In this document: positions 13,293 through 23,961 of the stretch, in pieces
Layout: the number at the start of each line of letters is the position of its first letter
Numbering within the stretch: the stretch's first letter is position 1
Assembly: GCA_029204225.1 (NCBI GenBank)
Contig: CM055097.1
Span: 372,001 to 436,000 of the forward strand
Direction of reading: 5' to 3'
Origin: Diphasiastrum complanatum
Lineage: Eukaryota; Streptophyta; Lycopodiopsida; Lycopodiales; Lycopodiaceae
DNA: 64,000 nucleotides
Made by a program: the position numbers and the translations under genes
The notes under the pieces: generated by a model
What the model saw: only the letters and a program-made list of their open reading frames with translations
Database searches by the model: none
What the model was told of the DNA's origin: nothing

Positions 13293-14100
13293 AGGAGGTT
13301 CAAAGTATTATATAACCTTCATTGATGATAATAGTATATTTGCCAGAGTGTACTTCATTTAGAATAAATCTGGAGCACTTGATAAATTCACAGAATACGT
13401 GAATTGGACAGAAAGATGCACAGGCAGCAAAGTGAAGCAGATCAGGACAGATCGAGGTGGCAAATACATCTCGAATCACTTCACTGACTTCTGCAATGAT
13501 TGTGGCATCATTCACAGAAGGACCGCAGCCTACACACCGCAGCACAATGGTGTTGTAGAGAGGAAGAATAGGACCCTGATGGAAGCTGCCAGATGCATGA
13601 TGGCCTACTCGAAGTCTCCAAGGGTACTGTGGCTGAAGCAGTAGCTATAGCCACATACATTTAGAACAGGACAGGGAAGTCTGGTGTCCCTCACATGACA
13701 CCACACGAGTTATGGTGGGGAAGAAAGCCCAACTTGTCTCACATCAGAATCTTTGGCTGTGCAGGTTATGCACATATTCCTGATAAGCTTCAAAAGAGCT
13801 TGATGAGAAAGCCGAACATGGATTTTTGGTAGGTTATGACAACAATTTGTCATACTACAGAGTCTACATGCCATACACAAACACTGTGAAAACAATGAGA
13901 GATGTCAGATTTGATGAGAGCATGACAATGGCCAATGACGATCCCATCAGCTATGAGGTTCTGGAAAGACAGTACTACGATTTGCCACCAGTGATAGAAG
14001 GAGCAAAAGACGAACACGAAAATAAAATTTTTTTGAGTCGCTTCACACTCGAGTGACGAATCAGACGACGAAAGATTCGAGAGGCAGCCTACTGCTATAG
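13293..14100 (+). pseudogene. Copia integrase core and C-terminal region
   Basis: Begins GGSKYYITFIDD, continues with RTDRGGKY (second catalytic Asp) and YTPQHNGVVERKNRT (catalytic Glu region). It is broken by stops near 13370 and 13642 and by a frameshift near 13780; the C-terminal part at 13826-14056 reads VRFDESMT. This is standard DDE integrase of Copia, non-functional here because the first segment is inverted and the frame is interrupted. Confidence 0.88.
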
Positions 14101-14216
14101 TACTTGTAAACCAAGATGGTTTCGGACCTAGTAGAGCAGACAAAGGCAAAGGCATTGCTGTCCCAAGACGATCTCCTAGAAGGTCGACAATACCACAAAG
14201 AGCGCCAACAAGATAC

Positions 14217-14905
14217 GTGCCAGACAGCTCAGCTTTCATATCAGAAGAGTTCTGCGGATTCAGTGGCAAACCACAGACTTTCGAGGAGGCGATTGAATGT
14301 CCAGAGAAGGATAAATGGATCCAGGCCATGAACGAAGAGATGAAATCCATGAGGAAGAACCAGATATGGACGTTACAGCCATTACCACATAAGCACAAGA
14401 CTATCAAATGCAAATAGGTTTTGAAGCTCAAGTACAGACCAGATGGGAGTGTCTCGAAGTACAAGGCAAGACTGGTAGAGAAGGGATTCTCTCAGAGATA
14501 CGGTATTGACTACTTTGAAACCTTCTCTCCTGTCGTCAAACATTCATCCCTACAATTATTGTTTGCATATGCAGCCGCTTATGACCTCAGGATCCACATT
14601 GTGGACGAAAAGATAACCTTCTTGCATGGTGAGCTAGACAAAGAGGTCTATATGGATTAACCCCCAAGTTATGTCTCAAATTCACTTCCTGATTATGCAT
14701 GCAGAATGCATAGAAGTATCTATGGTCTGAAGCAGTCAGCTCGACAATGGTACAAGAAGAAAGATCAAGCCCTGAAATCATTAGGATTCAAGCCACTGTT
14801 GGTTGATTCCAATGTGTATGTCAGAGTTACAGATGGGTAAATCATCATTGTGGCTATTTATGTGGACGACACTCTGATACTTTGCACATTGGAAGGTTGC
14901 AAAAC
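14217..14905 (+). pseudogene. Copia reverse transcriptase, N-terminal and palm part
   Basis: Contains FEEAIECPEKDKWIQAM, then after a TAG at 14415 the YKARLVEKGFSQ segment, YFETFSPVVK, LHGELDKEVYM, YGLKQSARQWYKK, and the catalytic YVDD at about 14860. After this motif the sequence jumps into RNase H within about 60 bp, so the C-terminal half of RT is deleted. Several stops are present. Confidence 0.9.
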
Positions 14906-14910
14906 AAATT

Positions 14911-15552
14911 TTGCAATATCTTCAATTGACGAGAGATTATGGGTTGTGTTATTGTCATAATATAGGTTTTAGGTTGCTTTTCTATAGTGATGCTAGCTGG
15001 GCATCCCTCAAGGATGATTGTAAAAGCGTCTCAAGAGGATGCACCATTGCATCAGGAGCGGCAGTTCTCTGGGTCAACAAGAAGCAGACCGTTGTGGCTC
15101 AGTCATCCTGCGAAGCAGAGTATGTTGCATCAGCAAAGATGGCCAATGAGATAATTTGGCTTAGACAGTTCTTGGACAAATTGGGTGAAACAAGGAACGA
15201 GCCTCTGGTCTTGCAGATGGACAACACATCTGCAATACACCTCACCAAAGATCCTGTGTTCCACTCAAGAACAAAGCACATCACGATCAAGTACCACTTG
15301 ATCAGGGATCTGATTGAGAAGAAGATGATGCAGACCACCTTCATCGGAACAAAAGACATGGTTGCTGACATCTTCACAAAGGCCCTAGACAAAGGACTTT
15401 CTGTGAGACAAAGGAGCAGTCTTGGAGTTGTCAAGCTATCATGCTTTGAGACGGAGTTGAAAAAACCTAATGTTTTTATTACCAAAGCTTTGCTAGCTTT
15501 TAGCCCTCTACCTGACAAAAAAGTTTGCGAACATGAAAGTCAAAGGATATGA
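14911..15552 (+). pseudogene. Copia RNase H, running into the 3' LTR
   Basis: An open frame of 213 codons carries FYSDASWAS, KKQTVVAQSSCEAEYVA, DNTSAI and KYHLIRD, the RNase H blocks of Copia polyproteins, ending in the ADIFTKALDKG segment. The frame continues about 27 codons into the 3' LTR before its stop. Although this stretch is open, the element around it is dead. Confidence 0.9.
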
Positions 15553-16350
15553 AGGACACGAAGCAAAAATTTTTGCGAACGCTCACGAGAAGACACAAGC
15601 ATGAAAGATTCATGAAAGAGAATCTTTCACGACACAGTAGGAGAAAGTTAGACGACAAGAAGGTCAAACGACTTGAAAGTTGTCGCGACACTCTTCTCTG
15701 TCCTCAAGTCCCAAGAGGGACAGCAAGATCATGCAAGTACCCAGAAGTACACATATCTGATCTGATAGCATGACATCAGCAGATACACTTTAGGTTGTGG
15801 CTAATCCGCCACTCTTGTAATTTCGTGATTAGTTGTAGATGTTTAATTGTTTTAATCTAGAAAGTTACAAGAGGCGACTATCTATTTACTGGATGATACT
15901 TGATAAAAAAAAAAACATAGAGACATACATGAAATAGTCTAAAGCTAGTAAGCAAGAAGACGAAAACACAGAATACATGTCCGCCTGCGTGCGAAACAAT
16001 TCTGTCTAGGATATGAAGATCCAACAGTCCGCTAGTAAGCGAGACAATCACTCGTGAGAGAACTGTATTTTTCTCACAGCAACGCACTACATGGATCTGC
16101 ATGCAATGCTTGAAGAATCAGAGAAAGATCAATAGATGATTTTCTTGTCTTGTCTGATCTCGAATGTAAATAAGTCTACTACTATTCATGTATATGATTT
16201 CTCTTGTTCATTTAATTCCGCACCTTGGTTTGAATTTCGTTGAATGCTGCATTAATTTGTTCTTCGTAGTACAACAGTGCCTGTCTACATTCTGGAGGAC
16301 TGTAGGAATGATGCAGCTGGCAGTGACTAGCAGTCATATCTGAACTCCAT
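15471..16350 (+). repeat. 3' LTR of the 10.6-16.35 kb Copia element
   Basis: Starts TGTTTTTATTACC and aligns to the 5' LTR with substitutions and small indels, mostly transitions. Similarity ends at CTCCATC (16350-16353). The substitutions show the insertion is not recent. Confidence 0.85.
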
Positions 16351-16789
16351 CATCTTGAGGATCCACGCCCTAATAAAGAGAGTTAGTGATGCATAGAGAT
16401 TTGAAACATAATCTCCCGAGCCTCGCCACTGTCGGATCTCGACATGATTACTACATTCGTAAACATACAATATATTACAATAGACCCTAATATATTGAAA
16501 TGGATTAGAAAAACGAAAATCAACTACAAAAGTTTAATGTATATTAGAATTAGAGTTTCATAATGATAACAAAAAAGAAAAGGATAGATGTGCATTTATA
16601 ACCTACAACAAGACGCAAAAGAATCATATAAGAATCCACGTATAAGAATCAAAACATGCATATGGGAATCATGCTATCTAAATATCAAAAGATAAGAATA
16701 ACATATTTTCAAATTGACTAGGCTTATGTTATTTGTGTTTTGTACTTGTGCATATATGCAGTTTATCACAAGGAGATACATTACATTGA
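16351..16789. other. Unassigned flank between two Copia pieces
   Basis: AT-rich DNA without a gene or repeat that I can support. Confidence 0.5.
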
Positions 16790-17250
16790 GGTGAGTAGCT
16801 TATTGTGAATTGTTGTTGTATTCCATTGGCCTTGTAAAATTCTTTAAATTCTGTGGGGATGAATTCTCCTCTTCCATCTGAACGTAGAGCTTTGATTTTT
16901 CTCTAGGTCGAATTTTCTGCTGATGCCTTGAATTGTTTGAAGAACTTGAATGTTTCTGATTTGTTCTTCGAAAAATAGGTAGCAGTCCTTTGAGAGAAGT
17001 TGTCAATGAAGGTTAGGAAATAAAGAGCTCCCCCTATGGAAGCAGTCTGCATCGGGCCACAATGTCACTATGTACAAGATCTAGCAAACCTTTGGAAGTA
17101 TGAATTGTGTCAGAATTAAAAGGACCTCTAGCATGCTTGCTGATTATATAGCTTTCACATGGAGAAGTTGGCTTGCTAACAGAAGGCAGATCTTGTACTA
17201 GTCTTTGAGTTAACATTTGTTAAATACTATTGAAATTCAAATGGCCTAAT
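16790..17250 (-). pseudogene. Copia integrase-region fragment
   Basis: The minus strand encodes KPTSPCESYIISKHARGPF and GLLDLVHSDI, the start of the Copia integrase region, plus downstream pieces at 16800-17006. It matches the plus-strand fragment at 36480-36930 closely, so both come from the same family. It is truncated at both ends and broken by stops. Confidence 0.85.
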
Positions 17251-17298
17251 CTAAAAATCCATTTGCATGTTGCTAAGATCCATTTCCCTCTAAATGTT

Positions 17299-17379
17299 TT
17301 GGGTCTTATGGAAAATTGTCTTAGAAAGCCAATTTGTGATGCTTTTTTGGAGTTTTTTCTTGTGTAGCTCAAATCATTA
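17299..17379 (+). repeat. Left half of the host repeat (R) split by the transposon
   Basis: Matches 58061-58136 up to GCTCAAATC. The match resumes at the other side of the transposon (25568 onward), so the 8.2-kb element lies inside one copy of this repeat. Confidence 0.85.
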
Positions 17380-17411
17380 GGGCCCTTTTGGACTCAAAAA
17401 GGGCCTCTTCC
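17380..17411 (+). repeat. Left terminal inverted repeat
   Basis: Begins GGGCCCTTTTGGACTC and ends AAAAAGGGCCTCTTC. It is self-complementary: GGCCCTTTT pairs with AAAAGGGCC around a GGACTC centre, so each terminus could fold into its own hairpin. It differs from the right end by one T. Confidence 0.9.
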
Positions 17412-17786
17412 TTGCCTAAACAAATTTTCTAGTCATAATTGATTTAGTGCTAATCAATCCTACGTGGCACCTTTATCTTGGGTTACCATACAAGGTGAGC
17501 AAGAGTTAAGGCCTAAATGTAGGTCTCATTTTCATAGACTATTGTAGGTTATTTGCATAGACTATAATAGGCAACTAATAGGTAAGTTACAAACTACAAC
17601 TAGAGTAGGGTTAATATAGGATGACCTTTCATTATCCTAACTACAATAGGACCCTAGGGATGGAAACTAGTATATGCCTAATAAAGCTTATATCATGGTT
17701 AGTTCACATTGAATTTTGACACCATTTAATTAAGGTATATTGTAACGTTCTACGTAGATTCTTTTGGGAAATTCGACATCTTCAAG

Positions 17787-20453
17787 ATGACAACCAAGTA
17801 TCACTTCATTTGAAGTTAGAGAAGGATTATGCGAACATAAAATCTGCATGGGGTGTTAACTTAAATCCGTATGAGATGCATTGTTGGAGATTAGAAGGCA
17901 AAAAACATATTGACCTACGGGTAAGAGGTGATTTATACCCTCATAATCCACTAGTAGATGCTCCTCCTAAATTTTTTGATGTACATAGTTTGTTAAGGTT
18001 TGTTGAGGACGGTCGGAATGGACTGCTTGGCTATTGTCAAGCAATGGATTCTTGAAGAATCCAAGCTGAGACATTGGCAAATAAGGCAAACATTCATATC
18101 TTGAGTATGAATGACAATTTAGAGTCATTGCATGGAATAAATATGAAATTGGAGCAGGAGATAAATGGTTTTAAAATAGAGCTTGCCAGTTCTGTCGCAA
18201 AAATTAAATAATTGCAATCTTCAATCAGTATATTTCAGAGGACAATATATGGCTTACAACGAAAGCGTAGAGTCTCGATGGATCAACAAGCACAAAATGA
18301 AAACACTAAGAGACACAAACTAGAAGCTTTGGCACCAGGTGGTGGTGCTAGTAAAAGACATATGAGGGACACAAAAGAGTTCTTGCAAAAGACGGTTGGA
18401 AAAGATTTTATTGCCGAAAAATATATGAAACATTTTTTGAAGGGTAAAGATTTGATTAAGATTGTGGAAGATGAAACAAGTGATTCAATTCGCTTGAGAA
18501 TTGCAAAAAAGTTAGTTGACAAGTTCAAGCCAAATCCAAATGTTAAAGAGATGGTGTACGCATGTGATCAAGGAGGTGTGAGTCGCAAGGGGTATAGAGC
18601 TTTGAAGAAATACATGAAATGCTCTGACAGAAATGGGTTAAAATGCCATCAAATAATACCTACTTATAAACTTGTTGAATCCACCAAACGAGAATGCAAT
18701 TTGATTTTGCTTTCTGAATTAGGAGAGTTTCAGCATATTGAGGATTCTTTTATAGTAACCAATAAGAAGAAATGACCTCCGACATGTTTTCATTATCATC
18801 AAGACAACAATATATTCTTAGATCTGAAAAAGGTCCAGCGATGACGATCCGACATTATGAAGTTAAAACAAATGCTAAGAACATTTATTGTGGATTTCGG
18901 TTTTCAATTGTATGCTTTTCTTTAGCTAATATGTTTTCATAATGAAATTTTTGTTTTACAGATTGCGGAGGTAAAGTTATATTTGTTATTAAGTTGGATG
19001 AAGCAGAAATCGTAAAAGGGCGTAAACTTGAATATGTCACAATCACCTTGATGAATCGTGAATTGCAACAGTTTGGCAGAAGTTATTGTAAAGAATTTAG
19101 CGTGCAATCCGAAAATCACATATGGTGGATAGCTGCATTTGAAGTTCATAGGGAGTCTCACGACGTACTGGAGTGGCTGTTTGAAAAATGTAGTATATCT
19201 AAGATAATACATGCACAAAATGAAGGCAAATTGCTCAATGTTGAAGGAGAAAGCTTTGCTGTAGAATGGCACCTAGCTGCTGATTTGAAAGCCTTGAAAT
19301 GCATGTATGGTTGTGGTCTCGGTGCAAATGCAAAGAATTTTTGTATATATTGTATGTTTGAATCTAGGCGGAACAAAAGTATTTTGAATTGCAACCAACG
19401 TCTTGGACCAAATAGGAACAATCTAGACAAAGCTTGGAATCCTGTGTTGAACATTTCTCTCGAAAGAGTCCATATTTGCACAATGCATGGTGAATTATGA
19501 ATACTGGACAAATTATTATTTTTGCATTGTTGTTATGCATGGAACATGTAGCCCAAATCAAGAGCAGATGTTAGCATTAGAAATCTAGAGATAATTTTAT
19601 CCGATATGGGATTGCATGGGGGCCACGTGAGTCTTACCAAAGACGTTGAGATGAGTGGAAAAACGCAAGATGTTCTAGCAAAAATTTCAATGGGTGGTGC
19701 GAAAGCGAGACACTTATTGTCAAATCATACTGCACGTGAAAGCAGTGTTGAATGGGAGTACTGGAAGAAAATATGTCAATGCACAACAAATATTGGCTCG
19801 GATCTTCGCATGGCAAGCATTTGATGCCTTGTCACAAACTATCAACAAAAAGATTGTGAGAGACGAAGATTTGGATAGATACGCAAGAAAAGTCAAAACA
19901 TTTACTGAATTGATGATCGATGCATGGGGAGAAACACACATAACTCACTATATGGTATGTGTGTCTCATATTTTTTACTTTCGTATTTATGTATTTATAA
20001 AGATTTAAACTAATACAAATTTTCTATGAACAACACATCTTCTATGCTCATGGACCTTGGTTTATAAAAACCTACGGATCATTAGCTATCTGGAATACGC
20101 AAGGCATGGAAAAGAGTCATTACAGGGCAAAGGTTGCATATTTAAAAAATTCACGCCATGGAAGAGAAAAGGGTCTTAATAATGCATTGGTTGAGATATT
20201 TCAATGGTTTTACAGAGGAGTTTTGGGTCGAGAACACTTTCAAAACACAAGAACTGAAGAGTTGAGTTCAATGATTTCCAATTCAAATTCAATTAGAAAT
20301 ACGACATGGCAATCCTCTAATGCTAAAACAAGGCATCAAGAATGGAGGATGTCTAGAGTCCGAGTTGGAAAGAGATGGATGTCGAGTACACCAACATCCA
20401 ATGTTTTGGAAAACAATGCTATAGAAGCTACAGAAACTGATGAGATGGAATAG
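17787..20453 (+). pseudogene. DDE transposase-like gene, decayed
   Basis: Starts at ATG 17787 (MTTKYHF). A frameshift follows near 17810, then a heptad-rich segment, a basic segment (KRHKLEALAPGGGASKRH) and the catalytic-like region: Asp at 18997 (VIKLDEAE), Asp at 19282 (HLAADLKAL), CIYC at 19342-19353, HICTMH at 19471-19488, Glu at 20109 (GMEKSH). The D, D, CxxC, HxxxxH, E order is what CMC/Transib-type transposases share; the family call is inference. Stops lie at 18053, 18209, 18773, 18842, 19498 and 19549, and frameshifts near 18900, 19755 and 19960-20010; some of the latter could be introns. It lies between the left terminal repeat and the next gene, as expected for the mobilising enzyme. 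Confidence 0.65.
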
Positions 20454-20586
20454 AAGCAATTTATGTTGGATTGTTATTCGAATATTTCTTTGTCATAAAT
20501 ATTAGTGACGAATTGGATTGTTGTTATAAATAGAAATTGTTTTATTTTGTTTTATAATAATATCTATTTTTGGAAACACGTCCCTC

Positions 20587-20594
20587 TATATAAG
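20587..20594 (+). promoter_or_regulatory. TATA box of the second plus-strand gene
   Basis: TATATAAG within CTCTATATAAGAGTGGG, 125 bp before the ATG at 20719. The minus-strand H3-fold gene has the same octamer at 23954-23961. Confidence 0.6.
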
Positions 20595-20718
20595 AGTGGG
20601 GGTTTTCATTTTGTTGTCACTTCTTGCTTTGTTGAAATTTCTTTCCTCGTAATTTAGCTTGTCTTGTTCAATTAGACTACTAGTTTGCTGGTAAATTAGT
20701 GTTCTTAGTTGCATCACA

Positions 20719-22166
20719 ATGTCGTCCTCTAAAATAGAGTTGGCCGATTTGCTAGCCCCCACACAGGTTTTAGATCAGTTAGATCGTCTTTATTGTATGT
20801 TCACCGGTAGAGTAGACACGCTTGCCACTCTATGGGCTAATACGGATGCATTCACGTATGTGAGTAAGTATATAGATGAAACTTTGAAGCCTTATGCCAT
20901 ACAAATTCCTAGCTCAACTATCATGTGGATTCCATATAACTTGCTTAGTTATATATGGAAAGGAGATAGACCCTTTATCGCTCGTCTCAACAGATTTATT
21001 AGTCACTTGGGTAACGATCATTACTTGGAGCTGACCAAGGATCAGCTGAAAACTTTTGATCTTGAAAGTGTAGGAAGGAAGTTTCTATCCGGTGATATTA
21101 CTCTTATTTTTTTGCTTAATGAGTTTCCAGCGACTGTGGCCCGCAACGAATACAATCCTAGTGAGCAGGTGAACGAGATGCACGACCCGGGTGAAGAGGA
21201 AGATTTATCTGCAGAGCACGAAGCAGTCTTGGCTGTGCAAGAGACAACAGGTGCATCCACATCAGCGAAGCCAGAAGATATAGATGAGTCCGATGATGTC
21301 ATGCTTCGAATCCATGGCCTTGCTCCAATCATCATTGAGGGGCAAGAGTATGTGTTCATGCATGACTTGCAACATATTCTCAGCTTGCGAGAAGATGAGA
21401 TGTTGGCAGCATAGGAATGGTAGTCCACTTTCGACCACACCCAGCCCGACGACACTTATGAGAAGTTGATCAGCCATGACACGGACACCACCGAGCAAGC
21501 ACTGGCAAGAGTGCTTTGCCAATTGAAAATGCTTCAACCACCACTAGTTCAAACAAGGCCATTCGAGGTACTCGAAGGGAAAACTGCTGACATGAAGTAC
21601 AAAGGCAAAGGAATTCAGCTTGCGCAAACCGAAGACATTGATGAAGGGACCGAGGCAAGTCTGACCCAACAATTCAACTTGTGTATTTTTGTTATGTTTG
21701 TTTGTCTTCATTATACTCATTTTGCAATAATTTGAACCAAATGCAGGATGCAGTGGAGCTTGATGCATTTGCTATGCGAAGGGGTGGCGTTCGGGAGAAA
21801 GTTGAAGCAGGAACTCTGGACAGGTCTATGGCCCACTACATTGGGAACTTGCCCAACAATTTTATTTTATGCTTCAACAACAAGTACAGTCCAGATGGAC
21901 TGACAGAGCTTCTTAAATGCAAAGCACTCTCCAAGCACATGTTGTCACCGTCAGCACCAAAGGCTTACTGTGTCTTCCGAAAAGCCGTTTTGAATGATTT
22001 CTGCCCTAGATTCGAGACCCGGCTCATTCTCTCGGGTCTAATTGGCCCTTATGAGAATGAGAGTGATGCTCCTAAATTAGCATTAGAAATGTTAAAACCA
22101 GTATTGTCATCAGAACAGCGATTAGAAAAGCTGAAATCCTCTCTGAAGGAAATGCACCGAACGTGA
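20719..22166 (+). pseudogene. Two-exon transposon gene of unknown function (~451 codons)
   Basis: Exon 1 (20719-21654) starts MSSSKIELADLL and is open for 231 codons, then has TAG at 21412 and 21421, then continues in the same frame to DIDEGTE. A GC-AG intron (GCAAGT donor, ATGCAG acceptor, 21655-21746) joins in phase 0 to exon 2 (21747-22166), starting DAVELDAFAMRRGG and ending KEMHRT. The frame continuity on both sides indicates one protein. The first ~140 residues are a mixed helix-rich region, residues ~150-200 are acidic, and the C-terminal ~110 residues look globular. I recognise no domain. Both stops look like CAG changed to TAG. It is transcribed toward the hairpin at 22.3 kb. Confidence 0.65.
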
Positions 22167-22294
22167 ATAAAGATTTTGTCATTTTTTTCTTGTGGACTCT
22201 CCTAATTATCTGTTGTAATTCTATGATGTGCTTATTCTTTGAATTTAGAATTTAATTTTTTTTTCTTTGATAAAAATTTCTTTTGTCTTTTCTG

Positions 22295-22393
22295 TGGCGT
22301 GAAAATCAAGCCAGGGCGCGACCAGGGGCCGTTTGACTAGGTTTGACTAGGTCAAACGGCCCCTGGTCGCGCCTTGGCGTGATTTTCACGCCA
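22295..22393. repeat. 43-bp-arm hairpin between convergent genes
   Basis: Left arm 22295-22337 and right arm 22351-22393 are reverse complements with two mismatches, around a 13-bp loop. The arms are GC- and CpG-rich (core GGGCGCGACCAGGGGCCG) in an AT-rich setting. It lies 130 bp after the stop of the plus-strand gene and 250 bp after the stop of the minus-strand gene. It could be a bidirectional 3' signal, a small-RNA source or a small inserted element; the sequence does not decide. Confidence 0.92.
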
Positions 22394-22643
22394 AGGCAAG
22401 AAAACCTATCTTAGCTACAACATGCTTAAAGAAACTACCATTCCCATAGTACTGAAAATTTTAAATCACTGCATTCACATACATGGTACTAAAATTTTCA
22501 AATCACTGCATTCACATAAATAGTACTGAAATCAGATATTAAACTCAATCACAACAATTTGCATTCACATAACCTGAAATTCTTCAATATACTTGACACC
22601 AAATCTTCAGTACATTATAAATAAAATCATGTACATGATATTT

Positions 22644-23819
22644 TTAACTGCGCTCTCTTCTTAGCCTTCTAGCTAGGTGGAGATCCTTCAGGGGTATTGT
22701 GACTCTCTTCTCGTGTACTGCACACAAAAATGAGTCCTCAAAAAGCTGCGTTGGGTACATTTCTGCAGACTCTTGTATCACGGACACCACATCTGCCGTA
22801 ACTCTGTTCCCCAAGGAAAATTCATTAATTATTTCTTTTACAAGCCTCACAAATGGGACCCTAGGTATCAGAAATTTTACAGACTTCTGATAACTCCGTA
22901 TATCTTGGAGCCACTTTGCGACCCTGCGCCTTTTACGCGGTCGAGGAGGTGGTGGTTGCATCCTACGAAGCTCATTTTCAGCCCACAGTGCTGCACGAGG
23001 GGCCGACCTACTACCACACTCTACGGTCCTACTTGGGCCAGCTGCAGCAGAACTTGGAGGTGGTGGAGGAGTAGAAGGTGGTGGAGGTGGAGGTGGTGGA
23101 GGCAGTGGAGGTGGAGGCGGTGCAGGTGGAGGCAGTGGAGGCGATGTTGGCGGTGTGGGCAGTGGTGATGGCTGCTGAGCTGCAGGGTTCCGTCGCTTTG
23201 ATGTAGAGCCTGCCTTGCGAGGATTCTTTCTCTTTCGCTCATGTGCTCCTCCCCCTGACCATCTATGTGTCGCCTTCTGCTTCATCCTTGTTGTGTGCGA
23301 CATTGGGGTGCCCTCATTAGAACCACCCACCAGCAATGACATCATTGGACCCATCACCAGGCCGTGACTTGGGGGTGACATGGTGGGTGTGGTGTCACCC
23401 GATATGCTCAAATCTGCTGTGTCCATGTCCATTGCTGGTGGAAATGGGTCAAAGAAAGCATCATTAAGAACTGGCAACTCACCCGATGCCTCAAGCTCCT
23501 CATCCAAGAACTTCATTGTTTCTTCCCGCTCGGTTGCCGTCGGGGAAGGGCTTTTTTGTCGTGGTTGCTGCTGCTCTTGCTGCTGGTCCTCCTACTGTTG
23601 CTGGTCTTCTTGCTGCTACTGCTCACTATGGTCCTCTTGTGCAGCTGCTGTGTGGGCCCTGTCCTCCTCAGCTTCATGCTGAGTGGCCGGATCATTTCGA
23701 GACGTTGTTGGGCTGCGACTCATGCTTCTGCTCCCATGTCTCTCTCTCTCATCGAGGGTGGCTAGCGCATCCCTATGGAGCAAGGCAGTCACTCTGGGAT
23801 CTCTAGCTGTTTGTTTCAT
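22644..23819 (-). pseudogene. Proline-rich protein with C-terminal histone H3 fold
   Basis: From ATG at 23819 (MKQTARDPRV) the minus-strand frame reaches TAA-type stop at 22644, interrupted only by TAG at 23616 and 23592; the longest uninterrupted part starts at 23516. The middle is Gln/Ser-rich, then proline-rich (runs of 9-10 Pro). The last 99 residues (22943-22647) align without gaps to canonical H3: IRSYQKS for the alpha-N helix, VPFVRLVKEI for helix 1, LFEDSFLCAVHEKRVTI for helix 2/loop 2, KDLHLARRLRRERS at the end; about half the positions are identical by my count. Loop 1 has the canonical length, unlike most CENH3. The tail is not a histone tail. A short out-of-frame ATG frame at 23841 precedes the start. 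Both stops look like CAG-to-TAG changes. Confidence 0.85.
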
Positions 23820-23953
23820 TCCCTGCCATTTCCTCCGACATTGGTTAGCCTTTGAAAACGTATCAGAGAACACGAGAGCTGAAAAATAGAGAATCTCAAA
23901 AAACTGACACTGACACTCAAGCAATGAAGTGGAGAAATGAGGACCCAAGCACC

Positions 23954-23961
23954 CTTATATA
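23954..23961 (-). promoter_or_regulatory. TATA box of the H3-fold gene
   Basis: Minus-strand TATATAAG in CACTATATAAGGGTGC, about 135 bp before the start codon at 23819. It shares the octamer with the box at 20587. A possible 5'-UTR acceptor (TATTTTTCAG) ends near 23881. Confidence 0.55.

Larger units (their letters stand above)
10579..16350 (+). mobile_element. Copia LTR retrotransposon with rearranged interior
   Basis: Two direct LTR copies (10579-~11520 and 15471-~16350) flank a gag-protease-integrase-RT-RNase H interior on the plus strand, the Ty1/Copia order. A primer-binding site for initiator-Met tRNA follows the 5' LTR. The interior is decayed: gag has a frameshift and stop, the block 12311-13287 is inverted, integrase is frame-shifted, and the second half of RT is deleted. 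It inserted into the CACTA-like segment. No target duplication was identified, because the 3' LTR seems to lack its last ~60 bp. Confidence 0.9.

Noticed and set aside
18910..18961. A 52-bp intron in the transposase-like gene
   Set aside because: GT and TTTTACAG are present, but the phases on either side do not join to the next coding frame and the size is below usual plant introns; an indel is as likely.
21412..21423. Reading the repeated in-frame TAG codons as a reassigned or read-through codon
   Set aside because: Plant nuclear genes use TAG as stop; the other stops and frameshifts in the same element point to decay.
22773..23242. Open frames rich in Arg/Trp or His/Leu opposite or within the proline-rich region
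   Set aside because: Shadow frames of the CCN/GGN codons of the proline-rich protein.
22644..23516. Calling the H3-fold protein a centromeric CENH3
   Set aside because: Loop 1 has the canonical H3 length and the alignment is gap-free; CENH3 usually has a longer loop 1. The long proline-rich tail fits neither class.
23819..23948. A Myb/SANT-like segment (QCRRKWQ) upstream of the H3-fold start
   Set aside because: A TATA box at 23954-23961 puts this stretch in the 5' leader, and the similarity is only seven residues.
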